Below, in pieces: positions 28,846 to 37,839 of a DNA stretch of 64,000 nt (positions within the stretch are counted from its first letter, which is position 1; each line of letters starts with the position of its first letter). The notes under the pieces are model-generated. The model saw only the letters and a list, made by a program, of their open reading frames with translations, made no database searches and was not told the origin of the DNA. Made by a program: the position numbers and the translations under genes. Source of the stretch: Pseudomonadota bacterium (GTDB taxonomy: Bacteria > Pseudomonadota > Gammaproteobacteria > Burkholderiales > Thiobacillaceae). The DNA lies in the NCBI GenBank assembly GCA_021820845.1, contig JAKADC010000013.1, forward strand, positions 1 through 64,000, read 5' to 3'.

Positions 28846-29858
28846 GACGGTTCTCCGGGGGTTGAAGAAAGCGAATGGAAGGAAGGAATCAGCTCGCTAC
28901 TGAGCTGGTAGCCGTGGCTGTCGAAGCCGGTGACACAGGCGATTTCCTGCACGCGGCGCGCACGGCCGCGCCCGGCGAGGTAGACGATGACGTTGACCGC
29001 TTCGGCGATCAACGCGCGCGGTGGCGTCACCGCGACTTCGAGGATCAGTTGTTCCAGCCGCAGCAGCGCGCCTGCAGCGGAACCGGCATGGACGGTAGCG
29101 ATGCCGCCCGGGTGGCCGGTGCCCCAGGCCTTGAGCAGGTCCAGCGCTTCGGCGCCGCGCACTTCACCGACGACAATGCGGTCCGGCCGCAGCCGTAATG
29201 TCGAGCGCACCAGCTCGGTCATGGTCACAATGCCCGCGCGGGTGCGCAGGGGGACGTGGTCGCGCGCCGTGCATTGCAGCTCCACCGTGTCCTCCAGCAC
29301 GATCACGCGGTCACCGATGGCGGCGATCTCGTCGAGCAGAGCGTTCGCCAGCGTGGTCTTGCCGGTGCTGGTGCCGCCTGCGATCAAGATGTTCCGGCGC
29401 TCGCGCACGGAATTGCGCAGAAAGTCGGCTTGCGTTTCGGTCAGAATGCCGTCGGCGACGTACTGGTCCAGCCGAATCAGGCCGACCGCGCGTTTACGCA
29501 GCGCGAACACCGGTCCTGGCGTCACGGGCGGCAAGGCGCCCTCGAATCGCTCACCTGTTTCCGGCAGCTCGGCGGACAAGAGTGGCTTGCCCGCATGCAC
29601 CTCGGTGTGCACATGGGCCGCCACCAGACGAATGATGCGTTCGCCGTCGGCCGGACTCAGGCTGGCGCCCAGTGGTTCGCGTCCGCTGCCCAGCCGATCG
29701 ATCCATAGCGAACCGTCTGGGTTCAGCATCACCTCGACCACATCAGGATCGTTCAGGGCTGTGGCGATGTCCGGCCCCATAGCCGTGCGCAGCATGCGCA
29801 CGCGGCGTTCCACAGCTAGTAGGGCCGACGGATTCTGATTGTCCGAGTGGTCGCTCAC
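28842..29858 (-). CDS. trbB: Conjugal transfer ATPase TrbB (VirB11-like)
   Basis: A 338-residue hexameric traffic ATPase. Walker A is IAGGTSTGKTTLANALL (about residue 160), followed by the Asp box VIVLEDTVELQ, Walker B RPDRIVVGEVRGAEALDLL and the His box GHPGGIATVHAGSA. The N-terminal domain is complete (ALNDPDVVEVMLNPDGSLWI). It switches the machine between pilus biogenesis and DNA transfer. Translationally coupled to the genes on both sides. Confidence 0.96.
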   Translation of the reverse strand: MSDHSDNQNPSALLAVERRVRMLRTAMGPDIATALNDPDVVEVMLNPDGSLWIDRLGSGREPLGASLSPADGERIIRLVAAHVHTEVHAGKPLLSAELPETGERFEGALPPVTPGPVFALRKRAVGLIRLDQYVADGILTETQADFLRNSVRERRNILIAGGTSTGKTTLANALLDEIAAIGDRVIVLEDTVELQCTARDHVPLRTRAGIVTMTELVRSTLRLRPDRIVVGEVRGAEALDLLKAWGTGHPGGIATVHAGSAAGALLRLEQLILEVAVTPPRALIAEAVNVIVYLAGRGRARRVQEIACVTGFDSHGYQLSSELIPSFHSLSSTPGEPS

Positions 29859-30337
29859 GACGGCGCCCCAGCGTCATCGGGCGGATCGCCAGCGGGCTTG
29901 TCTTCCCGCGGGCCGAAGAACTGGCCGGGGTCGGGCTGAATTTCCTCGATTACGTCCTTCACCAGACTGCGGCCACGCAGCAAATGGCGGCCGAGCTGTT
30001 CGACGAACTGCTCGAAGCGCGCGCGGCCCTGGGCGCGAGCCGCATCCTGATGCGCCTCCGGCACCGGCGTGCTGACGGTGAGGAAGTAGCGTACGTACAG
30101 CGCCATGGTCTCGATCAGGATGTTCTGGTCGCGCTCCAGCTTGTCGAATTGGCGCGACAGCCGGTCCAGCCGCTTGGCGATGGCGGCTTCGCGCTGGTCG
30201 CCGGAATCCGGTGACAGGAAGGAGGCCAGGGCCGCCGCGACGATCGAAGACTTGGACAGGCCCTTCATGGCCGCCAATTCGTCAAGCCGTTTGGCATGCT
30301 CGGTCTCGATGAAGAGGTTCAGGCGCGCACGACTCAT
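29855..30337 (-). CDS. CopG-family ribbon-helix-helix protein of the transfer operon
   Basis: A 160-residue protein with an N-terminal ribbon-helix-helix (MSRARLNLFIETEHAKRLDE, then LAAMKGLSKSSIVAAALASF), a coiled coil (EAAIAKRLDRLSRQFDKLER) and a polar C-terminal region. A RHH gene in this position, between traG and trbB, is conserved in Tn4371-like elements, where it may autoregulate the operon or act as an accessory DNA-processing factor. Four-base overlaps with both neighbours. Confidence 0.88.
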   Translation of the reverse strand: MSRARLNLFIETEHAKRLDELAAMKGLSKSSIVAAALASFLSPDSGDQREAAIAKRLDRLSRQFDKLERDQNILIETMALYVRYFLTVSTPVPEAHQDAARAQGRARFEQFVEQLGRHLLRGRSLVKDVIEEIQPDPGQFFGPREDKPAGDPPDDAGAPS

Positions 30338-32322
30338 AACGCGATCCCATCGTCTGGATCGAGCGCGGCCAGCCGCGCTGTGCGTTGCAGGCGCGGGTCG
30401 AGTTGAGCGGGCAGGGGTAGCGGCAGGCCGTCGTCGAGCATGCCGAGGTCGTCAGTGGCGTGGTCGGGCTGCGGCGTGAAGACGGCTTCGCCAAGTTCAG
30501 GCTGTTGTTGGCGGCCGCCGTCGTCGATTGCTTCGGCACGGTTGTTCAGCGCCAGATCGAGGATTGGCGCGGCGAGTGGAGCGAGGCCGCTCCAGTCATC
30601 GGAACGTGCGGCGGGCGCGTCGGCGTAGTGGCCGGCCGTCAGGACCGGTGGTGCTTCGATGCGCGCCTTGAAGTTCGCGTCGCGGTGGTAGCGAATCTTT
30701 TTGGCCTGAATCGGCGGGTGGCCCGAGACCATCACCACTTCGTCGTCAGGCGGCAGTTGCATCACCTCGCCAGGCGTGAGCAGCGGTCGAGCGGTTTCCT
30801 GGCGGGATACCATCAAATGCCCCAACCAGGGCGCGAGCCGATGGCCGGCATAGTTGCGCTGGGCACGCAGTTCAGTGGCTGTGCCCAGCGCTTCCGAGAT
30901 GCGCTTGGCGGTGCGTTCGTCATTGGTGGCAAACGCGATGCGCACATGGCAGTTGTCGAGGATGGAATGGTTCTGCCCGTAGGCCTTGTCGATCTGGTTG
31001 AGCGATTGCGCGATCAGAAAGGCGCGCAGGCCGTAGCCCGCCATGAAGGCCAGCGCCGACTCGAAGAAGTCGAGCCGGCCCAGCGCGGGAAACTCGTCGA
31101 GCATCAGCAGGAGCTTGTGGCGCCTGGCAATGCCGTCCGATCCATCGAGCGATTCGGTCAGGCGCCGCCCGATCTGGTTGAGGATCAGCCGGATCAGCGG
31201 CTTGGTTCGACTGATGTCCGAAGGCGGCACGACCAGGTAGAGCGACACCGGATGAGCTGCGTCGATCAGGTCGGCGATACGCCAGTCGCAGCGCGAGGTC
31301 ACTTCGGCCACCGTGGGATCGCGGTAGAGGCCGAGGAAGCTCATCGCGGTGGACAGCACACCCGAGCGCTCGTTTTCGCTCTTGTTGAGCACTTCGCGCG
31401 CGGCGGAGGCAACCACCGGATGCGGTGTTTCTCCCACGTGTCGCGTCGTCATCATCCGGTGCAATGTGACCTCGAACGGGCAGGCCGGATCGGACAGGAA
31501 GTTGGCGACGCCGCGCAGCGTCTTGTCCTCCGTGGCGTAGAGCACATGCAGAATCGCGCCGACCAGCAGCGCATGCGAAGTCTTCTCCCAATGGTTGCGC
31601 CGCTCCAGCGCGCCTTCGGGATCGACCAGGATGTCGGCGATGTTCTGCACGTCGCGTACTTCGTGCATGCCACGTCGCACTTCGAGCAGCGGGTTGTAGG
31701 CAGCCGAGCGTGCATCGGTCGGGTTGAACAGCAGGCAGTGCGAGAAGCGCGAGCGCCAGCCGGCGGTCAAGTTCCAGTTCTCGCCCTTGATGTCGTGGAT
31801 GACGGCGGAGCCTGGCCAGGAGAGCAGGGTGGGCACCACCAGGCCGACACCCTTGCCGGAGCGGGTCGGCGCGAAGGCCATCACATGCTCGGGGCCTTCA
31901 TGGCGCAGGTAGTCGCCGTCCTTGCGGCCCAGGAAAACGCCAGCAGGGCCGGTCAGGCCGGAACGGTGGATTTCAACGGGCAGCGCCCAGCGTGCCGAAC
32001 CGTAGGTTGTGACCAGTTTGGATTGCCGTGCGCGCCACACCGACATCGCAATGGCGACGAGGGCCCCGGCGAAGCCGCTGCACGCTGCGATGACGCCGCC
32101 GCGCAGGAAGATGTCGGGCGCATAGGCATCGAAGAAGTACCACCACTCGAACAGCTTCCACGGGTGATAGACCGGCATACCGAGCAGGTCGAACCACGGC
32201 ATGCCGAGTCGCATCTGGTATCCCAGTGCAGCTGCCGTCCACTGGGTGGCACTCCATAGCCCCAATAATACGATGGTAAACACCATCATGATCTGGCCAG
32301 TCAGCACGCCGGTCGGCACCAT
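30334..32322 (-). CDS. traG: Type IV coupling protein TraG (VirD4-like)
   Basis: The 662-residue protein links the relaxosome to the secretion channel. It has two N-terminal TM helices (about 5-30 and 75-95), Walker A FAPTRSGKGVGLVVPTLL (about residue 150), Walker B KLLLMLDEFPALGRL (about 405) and the conserved FLIAQSLNQIDKAYG stretch. It is the first gene of the leftward transfer operon. Normally a traR/relaxase block precedes it; here the upstream DNA is degenerate and then metal cargo, so the relaxase must lie elsewhere or be lost. Confidence 0.95.
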   Translation of the reverse strand: MVPTGVLTGQIMMVFTIVLLGLWSATQWTAAALGYQMRLGMPWFDLLGMPVYHPWKLFEWWYFFDAYAPDIFLRGGVIAACSGFAGALVAIAMSVWRARQSKLVTTYGSARWALPVEIHRSGLTGPAGVFLGRKDGDYLRHEGPEHVMAFAPTRSGKGVGLVVPTLLSWPGSAVIHDIKGENWNLTAGWRSRFSHCLLFNPTDARSAAYNPLLEVRRGMHEVRDVQNIADILVDPEGALERRNHWEKTSHALLVGAILHVLYATEDKTLRGVANFLSDPACPFEVTLHRMMTTRHVGETPHPVVASAAREVLNKSENERSGVLSTAMSFLGLYRDPTVAEVTSRCDWRIADLIDAAHPVSLYLVVPPSDISRTKPLIRLILNQIGRRLTESLDGSDGIARRHKLLLMLDEFPALGRLDFFESALAFMAGYGLRAFLIAQSLNQIDKAYGQNHSILDNCHVRIAFATNDERTAKRISEALGTATELRAQRNYAGHRLAPWLGHLMVSRQETARPLLTPGEVMQLPPDDEVVMVSGHPPIQAKKIRYHRDANFKARIEAPPVLTAGHYADAPAARSDDWSGLAPLAAPILDLALNNRAEAIDDGGRQQQPELGEAVFTPQPDHATDDLGMLDDGLPLPLPAQLDPRLQRTARLAALDPDDGIAL

Positions 32323-32720
32323 GCAGCACCCCTCCTGTGGATTACTCGATCCAGTCCCTCGACGTGCCGTCAGTGCGGCACCCGCGAATCAGGATCGGCC
32401 TGTCGTCAAGGTTCGGGCGGCGCCGATCCAGCACCGCTTTTGACATCACAAGTTTGAGAGCGCCGCGCGTAGGAGAAAACCTGCTCCGGCGAATATCAGC
32501 TAAGAGGGGAGTACAACGACGATTGTTTCTGCCCCGTTCAGTGCCGCCCGTCCGTCGGTTCGAATGGTCGACTTGCAACTAATCGTGGCTATAAGGCTGA
32601 GCTTTGTCTTTGACACGGCCTCTGATCGAGATTTTGCGCGGACCGTGCCAGCGGCTGCGGTTCCCCTCTGATTGTTTCATTGGGAGGGTAAGTAAATGGC
32701 GTGACGATCATGTGGCAACT
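32323..32720. other. Non-coding junction between the transfer module and the metal cargo
   Basis: About 400 bases with no convincing gene. It should contain the traG promoter on the minus strand, but no clear -10/-35 pair was found. Base composition drifts from GC-rich to more balanced toward the right. It is the seam where the conserved transfer operon was joined to accessory DNA. Confidence 0.5.
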
Positions 32721-32933
32721 GACGATGTAGCCTCTGACCCGAACAATGCGGCCATCGTCTCGGCAATCGCCGTAATGGGGCACAGCCTTGGAATGAAAGT
32801 GATCGCAGAAGGTGTGGAAAGCCAGCAGCAACTGGATTTCGTGCGCGCCAAACGCTGCGATGTCGTGCAGGGCTACTATTTTGGCAAGCCAGTTCTTGCA
32901 GAGAAACTTGAGCTTTTTGCCAGGCAATCATAG
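32721..32933 (+). pseudogene. C-terminal remnant of an EAL-domain (c-di-GMP phosphodiesterase) gene
   Basis: About 70 codons match the last third of an EAL domain: NNAAIVSAIAVMGHSLGMKV, IAEGVESQQQLDFVRAKRCD, VVQGYYFGKPVLAEKLE. The conserved IAEGVE and QGYYFGKP motifs are intact, but the EAL motif, most metal ligands and any sensory part are missing and no reasonable start exists. It cannot be functional alone. Confidence 0.8.
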
Positions 32934-32979
32934 GCCCGTGATGCCTACTGAGCTCGGCCTAGTCAAAGGTACCTTCGCA

Positions 32980-34374
32980 TCATTCCGCCAACGAAGGTAA
33001 TGTGAGTTGGAACCGTGTCATTTGGTTAATGGAAGTCACGGTAATTGCGCCGCCATGCGCGTCGACGATGGATTTGACAATGGCAAGCCCCAGCCCGGCA
33101 CCATCGCCTTTGCGTTGACGCGATGGATCGATACGGTAGAACCGGTCGAACAATCTAGGGAGATGCTCCGCCGGGATATCAGTGCCCGGGTTCTCGACGG
33201 TAACGATGGCTTTATCGCCGTGCCCTGTCAGCGAAACTCGCACAGTCTGGCCATGTGGGGTATGCCGAATGGCGTTTGAAATGAGGTTGCTGAGCGCACG
33301 CCGCAGCATCAGCCGGTCGCCAGGTGCGGTGACCGACCCCGTCAGGGTCAGCGAAACGCCGCGCGCCTCCGCCCAGGCTTCAAAGTAATCAAACAGATCC
33401 TGTGTTTCATTGGCTAGATTGACTTTGTCCGGCACCGGCCTGAGCAGGCCGTTGTCAGCCTGGGCAAGGTAGAGCATGTCGCCGACCATCTGGGCCATGC
33501 GTTCGTACTCCTCCAGGCTGGAGTACAGGATCTCCTTGTACTCGTCCTTGTCGCGCGCGCTGGAAAGCGCTACCTGGGTCTGGGTCATGAGGTTGGAGAT
33601 GGGGGTGCGCAGTTCGTGCGCGATATTGGAAGAGAACTCGGAGAGCCGCCGGAAGGAGTCATCCAGGCGGGCCAGCATGGCATTAAAGGCGGCCGCGAGA
33701 GGCATGAGTTCCGCAGGCAAGCCTGTAGCCGGCAGGCGATCTGACAGGCGTTCGGCGGAAATGCTGGCCACCGTGCCAGTGATCTGGCGCAAGGGGAAAA
33801 GGCCCCACCGGGTAACGATCCAGCCCAGACCGGCTGTGACGAAAGCGGCCAGGGTAATGGCAATGGCCAAGACTGACCCGAACTTGCTAATGAAGTGCTC
33901 ATGGTCCTGGATATCCTGTGCCACGATTACGGTATAGGGCTTGTCACCGCCAGCAGCTATCGACACGGCCATACTTCGGTAACTTATTCCGGCCTGCTTC
34001 CATTGCTGCAAGGTGCCGGGCGCACACCCTTTTGACTGGGTTTGGCAATCGTGCAGCAACGCGCGAGGGAAATTGGCACCCGATGTGGCGAACCAGATAC
34101 CCCCAGCCGCGTCCGTCACCACTACCGCAAGGCCAGGGTGCCCAATCAGAGCGTCGTCCAACTGCTGGGGCAGATTGTCTAGCTCTTTGCTGCTTGAGGC
34201 GTGCTTAAGCAGGTTCTGGATGAGTTCCAGCTTGCCATTAAGTTCAGATCGATCCAACTCCTCAAAATGTGCTTCCACCACTTGCGTCAGGATATAGGCA
34301 GTTACAAGTAGGACCAGCAAAGCGGCTACAGCAAAGAGCAGACTGATCCGGGTGGTCAGCGACAAGGTTTTCAT
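32980..34374 (-). CDS. Heavy-metal sensor histidine kinase, CusS/CopS type
   Basis: A 464-residue inner-membrane kinase. TM1 (about 10-32) and TM2 (about 165-187) enclose a 130-residue periplasmic sensor domain. A HAMP domain follows, then the dimerisation box [20 protein letters not shown] with the phospho-His, N-box [16 protein letters not shown], and G-boxes [13 protein letters not shown]. The layout is that of CusS/IrlS heavy-metal sensors. It overlaps the response regulator by four bases and is divergent from the RND operon it presumably controls. Ligand is likely Cu(I) or Ag(I) by context. Confidence 0.93.
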   Translation of the reverse strand: MKTLSLTTRISLLFAVAALLVLLVTAYILTQVVEAHFEELDRSELNGKLELIQNLLKHASSSKELDNLPQQLDDALIGHPGLAVVVTDAAGGIWFATSGANFPRALLHDCQTQSKGCAPGTLQQWKQAGISYRSMAVSIAAGGDKPYTVIVAQDIQDHEHFISKFGSVLAIAITLAAFVTAGLGWIVTRWGLFPLRQITGTVASISAERLSDRLPATGLPAELMPLAAAFNAMLARLDDSFRRLSEFSSNIAHELRTPISNLMTQTQVALSSARDKDEYKEILYSSLEEYERMAQMVGDMLYLAQADNGLLRPVPDKVNLANETQDLFDYFEAWAEARGVSLTLTGSVTAPGDRLMLRRALSNLISNAIRHTPHGQTVRVSLTGHGDKAIVTVENPGTDIPAEHLPRLFDRFYRIDPSRQRKGDGAGLGLAIVKSIVDAHGGAITVTSINQMTRFQLTLPSLAE

Positions 34375-35063
34375 GAGACTCGATCATCTGTACTGGTTTC
34401 CAGCACATAGCCCATCCCGCGCACGGTGTGGATGAGCTTGAACTCAAAGCCATCATCAATCTTGCCCCTCAGCCTGCGCACCGCCACGTCGATGACATTG
34501 GTGTCGGAGTCGAAATTCATGTCCCAGACCTGGGAGGCGATCAGACTGCGCGGCAGTACTTCACCCTTGCGGCGCAGAAACAGCTCCAGCAGGGCGAACT
34601 CCTTGGCTGTCAGTTCTATCTTTCGTCCTGCCCGCGTAGCGCGTCGCCGCAGCAGGTCCAGTTCAAGATCGGCAACCTTGAGGAGAGTGGATTCCATGCC
34701 GGCATGCCCGCGGCGTACCAGCGTGCGTACTCGGGCCAGCAGTTCGGCGAAGGCGAAGGGCTTCACCAGATAATCGTCGGCACCCAATTCCAGCCCTTTG
34801 ACCCGGTCCTCCACCTGATCGCGCGCGGTCAGAAACAGCACCGGTACTTCGATTCCGGCCCGGCGTATGCCTTCGAGCACCTGCCAGCCATTGATCCCAG
34901 GCAGCATCACATCCAGGATCATCAGGTCGTAATGCGCCTCCTTGGCGAACTCCAGCCCTTCCCAGCCATCGCGGGCAAGATCCGTGACAAAACCGGCCTC
35001 GCTGAGACCTTGTTTCAGGTAATCGCCCGTCTTGGGCTCGTCTTCGACGATCAGGATTTTCAT
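34371..35063 (-). CDS. OmpR-type response regulator, CusR/CopR type
   Basis: The 230-residue regulator has a receiver domain with the acidic pocket ([15 protein letters not shown]), the phospho-acceptor in [18 protein letters not shown] (about residue 51), the conserved Thr and Lys ([20 protein letters not shown]), and a C-terminal winged helix (about 130-225; [26 protein letters not shown]). [16 protein letters not shown] starts are typical of metal-responsive CopR/CusR/IrlR. The putative target palindrome lies 67 bases upstream of its start and recurs before copA. Confidence 0.95.
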   Translation of the reverse strand: MKILIVEDEPKTGDYLKQGLSEAGFVTDLARDGWEGLEFAKEAHYDLMILDVMLPGINGWQVLEGIRRAGIEVPVLFLTARDQVEDRVKGLELGADDYLVKPFAFAELLARVRTLVRRGHAGMESTLLKVADLELDLLRRRATRAGRKIELTAKEFALLELFLRRKGEVLPRSLIASQVWDMNFDSDTNVIDVAVRRLRGKIDDGFEFKLIHTVRGMGYVLETSTDDRVS

Positions 35064-35129
35064 GATTGAAATGAAATATCAGGGCGGATGGAAGCATCCT
35101 GCCACAGCTCGCATCCTATGGAGGTGCGC

Positions 35130-35145
35130 ATTACAGATTTGTAAT
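35130..35145. promoter_or_regulatory. Putative CopR/CusR box 1 (between regulator and RND operon)
   Basis: ATTACAGATTTGTAAT: half-sites ATTACA and TGTAAT separated by four bases. Together with flanking CCTATGGAGG upstream and CGTCAGATT and GTTGGGC downstream, it forms a block nearly identical to the one before copA. It can serve both divergent transcripts. Confidence 0.75.
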
Positions 35146-35266
35146 CCGCTCGTCAGATTAAAGTTGGGCATGCGCCGGCAAGATGCCGTTAATGGCACTG
35201 CATTCAGGAAACAGTCAGATCCTCTAAAGGGTGCCGGCCATCCACACCATCCAGCCAGTGGATCAC

Positions 35267-35446
35267 ATGAAAAAGACAGTTCCCGTCTTGGCCTTTGCGC
35301 TCGCAGTCGCGAGTGGCGTTGTCCATAAAACCGGCAGTAACCTGAACCATAATCGGCTCATCCGGTTGGCCTCGCCTTTGGTAGTGCTTCTAAGCATTCT
35401 AGTTTTTCCAATGCGGCCTTCTTCCTTTCGTTTCATGCAGAAATAA
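35267..35446 (+). CDS. Doubtful small exported peptide or gene remnant
   Basis: A 59-codon frame starts MKKTVPVLAFALAVASGVVH, which looks like a signal peptide, then runs through a basic and a second hydrophobic stretch (LASPLVVLLSILVFPM) before stopping five bases ahead of the TolC-like gene. No clear ribosome site precedes it. It may be a leader peptide or the decayed start of a small metal-binding protein. Confidence 0.3.
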   Translation: MKKTVPVLAFALAVASGVVHKTGSNLNHNRLIRLASPLVVLLSILVFPMRPSSFRFMQK

Positions 35447-35450
35447 ATTC

Positions 35451-36770
35451 ATGAATACATTTATGTCATTACGCTGGGCCAACAAGGGGGCATGGCACCT
35501 CTTTATTTTCCTTGTTGGTAACGCCTTGTTGGGCGGCTGCAACCAAAACGCCAACGCAGCAGAAATGACACTTCCACAAGCAATCGATATCGCTGTTCAA
35601 AGCAATAAAGATCTGCAAGCCGTGCGTTATACCGTGGAACAAGCGCGCGCACGTTTGCTGCAGGCGGGACTGCCGCCTAATCCACGGCTGGATATTGCCG
35701 CGAGAAACGATCTCATTTTCAGGAATGAGGGCGAGTACGTTGCCAGCATTGGCATAAGCCAGCAGTTCTCTGTAACGAACCGTATTGGCCATCAAAAAGA
35801 AGTTGCGCGCGTGGATGTGGCCCTGGCTTTGGCCGAGATCAGGCAGGCGGAGCTCAAACTGGCAGGCGAGGTAATGTCCCGATTTTATAGCCTGCTGGCG
35901 CTGAATCGGCAGATCGATGCGCGCGAACGCTTGATCGCTGTCGATCAAAAGCTGGTGCAGGGGAGCCGTAACCGTTTTAAGGCTGCCGAAGTTTCCGAGC
36001 TTGACGTCAATACCGCTCAACTCGACCTGCAGCGCCTAACCCAGGAACGTGCGCTGTTGCTGAGTCAGCGGGTAAGCCAACTGGCCCAGTTGAATCAACT
36101 TCTCGGTAGATCTGCAACACAGGCCATCGAGCTGGACGGCACCCTGCCCACCAGCGACTCATTGCCCAGTCTGGCGGACCAGCAACGTCGGGCATTGTCG
36201 TTACGTCCCGACCTGCGTTTTGCGCTACTCAATGCGGACCGGGCTCAGGCTAACCAGGCATTGGCGTATGCACAACGCTGGGAAGACTGGACTGTGGGCG
36301 TGGGGCTGGAACAAGGCCGCCAGGTGATCGACGGGGCTCCACCCCAGGGAACCAGCCGTGCCTTGGGGTTGAGCCTGTCGATTCCATTGCCATTGCGGAA
36401 TCAGAATCAGGGGAACATTGCTGAAGCAGCCGCTGTGGGCGCACAAGCCTATGCGAGTGTTGAAGCGCTCAAGCTCAGTATCAGCAACCAGGTGGCCAGT
36501 GATTACGCCGAAACCGAGCGTTTGCAGCAGGCGCTATCGGAATACCAGCACAGCATGCTGGCGGTGAGCACGCGCAATGTACGCCTTGCCCAGCAGGGGT
36601 ATAACCAGGGGCTAATCCCCATCAGCGATGTCGTTTTGATACAGCGCCAACAGGGCGAATTGAATATTGCCTATCTGAATACGCTTGATCAATTCCTTCA
36701 GGCATTGGCGAGATTGCATATCGCTACTGGGGATTTAGTCAGGTATGAGGCCGAGCAGAAGGCGCCATAA
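35451..36770 (+). CDS. Outer-membrane efflux protein, CusC/CzcC-like (TolC family)
   Basis: A 439-residue outer-membrane channel of a tripartite RND pump. The N-terminus has a signal with a possible lipobox (GNALLGGC), then two OEP repeats rich in helical coiled coil (AIDIAVQSNKDLQAVRYTVE; YNQGLIPISDVVLIQRQQGE). The conserved PNPRLDIA and SLSIPLPLRNQNQGN turns are those of CzcC/CusC members. First gene of the operon behind CopR box 1. By eye, GC content here is lower than in the flanking modules, hinting at a separate origin. Confidence 0.92.
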   Translation: MNTFMSLRWANKGAWHLFIFLVGNALLGGCNQNANAAEMTLPQAIDIAVQSNKDLQAVRYTVEQARARLLQAGLPPNPRLDIAARNDLIFRNEGEYVASIGISQQFSVTNRIGHQKEVARVDVALALAEIRQAELKLAGEVMSRFYSLLALNRQIDARERLIAVDQKLVQGSRNRFKAAEVSELDVNTAQLDLQRLTQERALLLSQRVSQLAQLNQLLGRSATQAIELDGTLPTSDSLPSLADQQRRALSLRPDLRFALLNADRAQANQALAYAQRWEDWTVGVGLEQGRQVIDGAPPQGTSRALGLSLSIPLPLRNQNQGNIAEAAAVGAQAYASVEALKLSISNQVASDYAETERLQQALSEYQHSMLAVSTRNVRLAQQGYNQGLIPISDVVLIQRQQGELNIAYLNTLDQFLQALARLHIATGDLVRYEAEQKAP

Positions 36771-36798
36771 AATCATTCAGTCATCAGGAAGAATAGTA

Positions 36799-37836
36799 AT
36801 GCGAAATTTGTCGAAGGGACGTATGAGCAATCAGCTGCTTATAACCAATGGATTACCCAGCGTATTTTGCCGGGTTAGTCAGATGGCTGATAGTTCTATC
36901 AGGCAGGCATGTGGTCTGTTGTTTCTGGCACTACTTGTTGCACCCGGCGCATTGCCTTCCGCTTTTGCACACGGGGGAGAGATTGAAGTCGGTGGCGGAG
37001 TGCGCGGACCGGTGCAATTGAGCGCCGCACAACAGAAGGCGGTCGCCTTGCGGTTGGCATCGGCCAGTTTCCGTCCACTCTCCACGGAGTTGGATCTGAA
37101 CGGGGAGGTACAGTTGCTCCCGAATCGCCAGGCCGACGTCAGCCTGCGCATTAGCGGCCAAGTCAAGGCGCTGTACGCCAACCTGGGAGAGACGGTTCGG
37201 GCCGGCCAGCGATTGGTGCGGGTGCAATCCCGTCTGGTTGGCGACCCGCCTCCAAGCGTGACCATCAACGCACCCATGAGCGGTGTGATCGACGCCCGCA
37301 ATATAGTCGTTGGTCAAGCGGTGGAACCCAACTCGGTATTGTTCCATATCAGCGACCGTTCTCAGGTTATCGTAGTTGCGCGAGTGTACGAAGAAGATAT
37401 CGGCAAGATCAGGGCAGGGCAGGCAGCCCGTGTGCGGGTGCTGAGCGAACCGAAGCAGGTGTTCAGCGGCAAGGTCACCCTGATCGATCCCAATCTGGAT
37501 CCGTTGAACCGTACCGTGAAGGTGTGGATACAGCTCGCCAATCCGCAGGGTTTGCTCAAGCCCAATATGTTCGCCCGTGCCAGCGTTATTTTGCGGAATA
37601 ACGGGGCGGCGCTGACCATACCCAATAGCGCCATTATCGAGGCCAACGGCGAAAAATTCGTGTTCGTTCGCGAAGGTGGAAAATTTAACCGTGTGGAAAT
37701 AAGCATTGGCGCCAAGGACGACGAATACAGCGAAATCACCGACGGCTTGGTGCCGGGTGACGAGGTCGTGACACAGGGCAATCGCCAGATCTACACGATG
37801 TGGCTTACCGGCGGCCAAGTAAAGGCGGATGAATAA
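36799..37836 (+). CDS. RND efflux periplasmic adaptor, CusB/CzcB-like
   Basis: A 345-residue membrane-fusion protein. A signal peptide ends near PSAFAHGGE; the mature part has a barrel-sandwich hybrid (ISGQVKALYANLGETVRAGQ; ITINAPMSGVIDA-like segment), a short hairpin, a beta-barrel domain (VIVVARVYEEDIGKIRAGQA) and a membrane-proximal domain ending QIYTMWLTGGQVKADE. The ATG with an upstream AGGAA was chosen; later ATGs (36823, 36883) are possible because the hydrophobic core starts after the third. It lies three bases before the RND gene. Confidence 0.92.
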   Translation: MRNLSKGRMSNQLLITNGLPSVFCRVSQMADSSIRQACGLLFLALLVAPGALPSAFAHGGEIEVGGGVRGPVQLSAAQQKAVALRLASASFRPLSTELDLNGEVQLLPNRQADVSLRISGQVKALYANLGETVRAGQRLVRVQSRLVGDPPPSVTINAPMSGVIDARNIVVGQAVEPNSVLFHISDRSQVIVVARVYEEDIGKIRAGQAARVRVLSEPKQVFSGKVTLIDPNLDPLNRTVKVWIQLANPQGLLKPNMFARASVILRNNGAALTIPNSAIIEANGEKFVFVREGGKFNRVEISIGAKDDEYSEITDGLVPGDEVVTQGNRQIYTMWLTGGQVKADE

Positions 37837-37839
37837 ATC

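Noticed and set aside
30460-32259. 599-codon plus-strand frame opposite traG
   Set aside because: No domain, no ribosome site, and traG carries full Walker motifs on the other strand.
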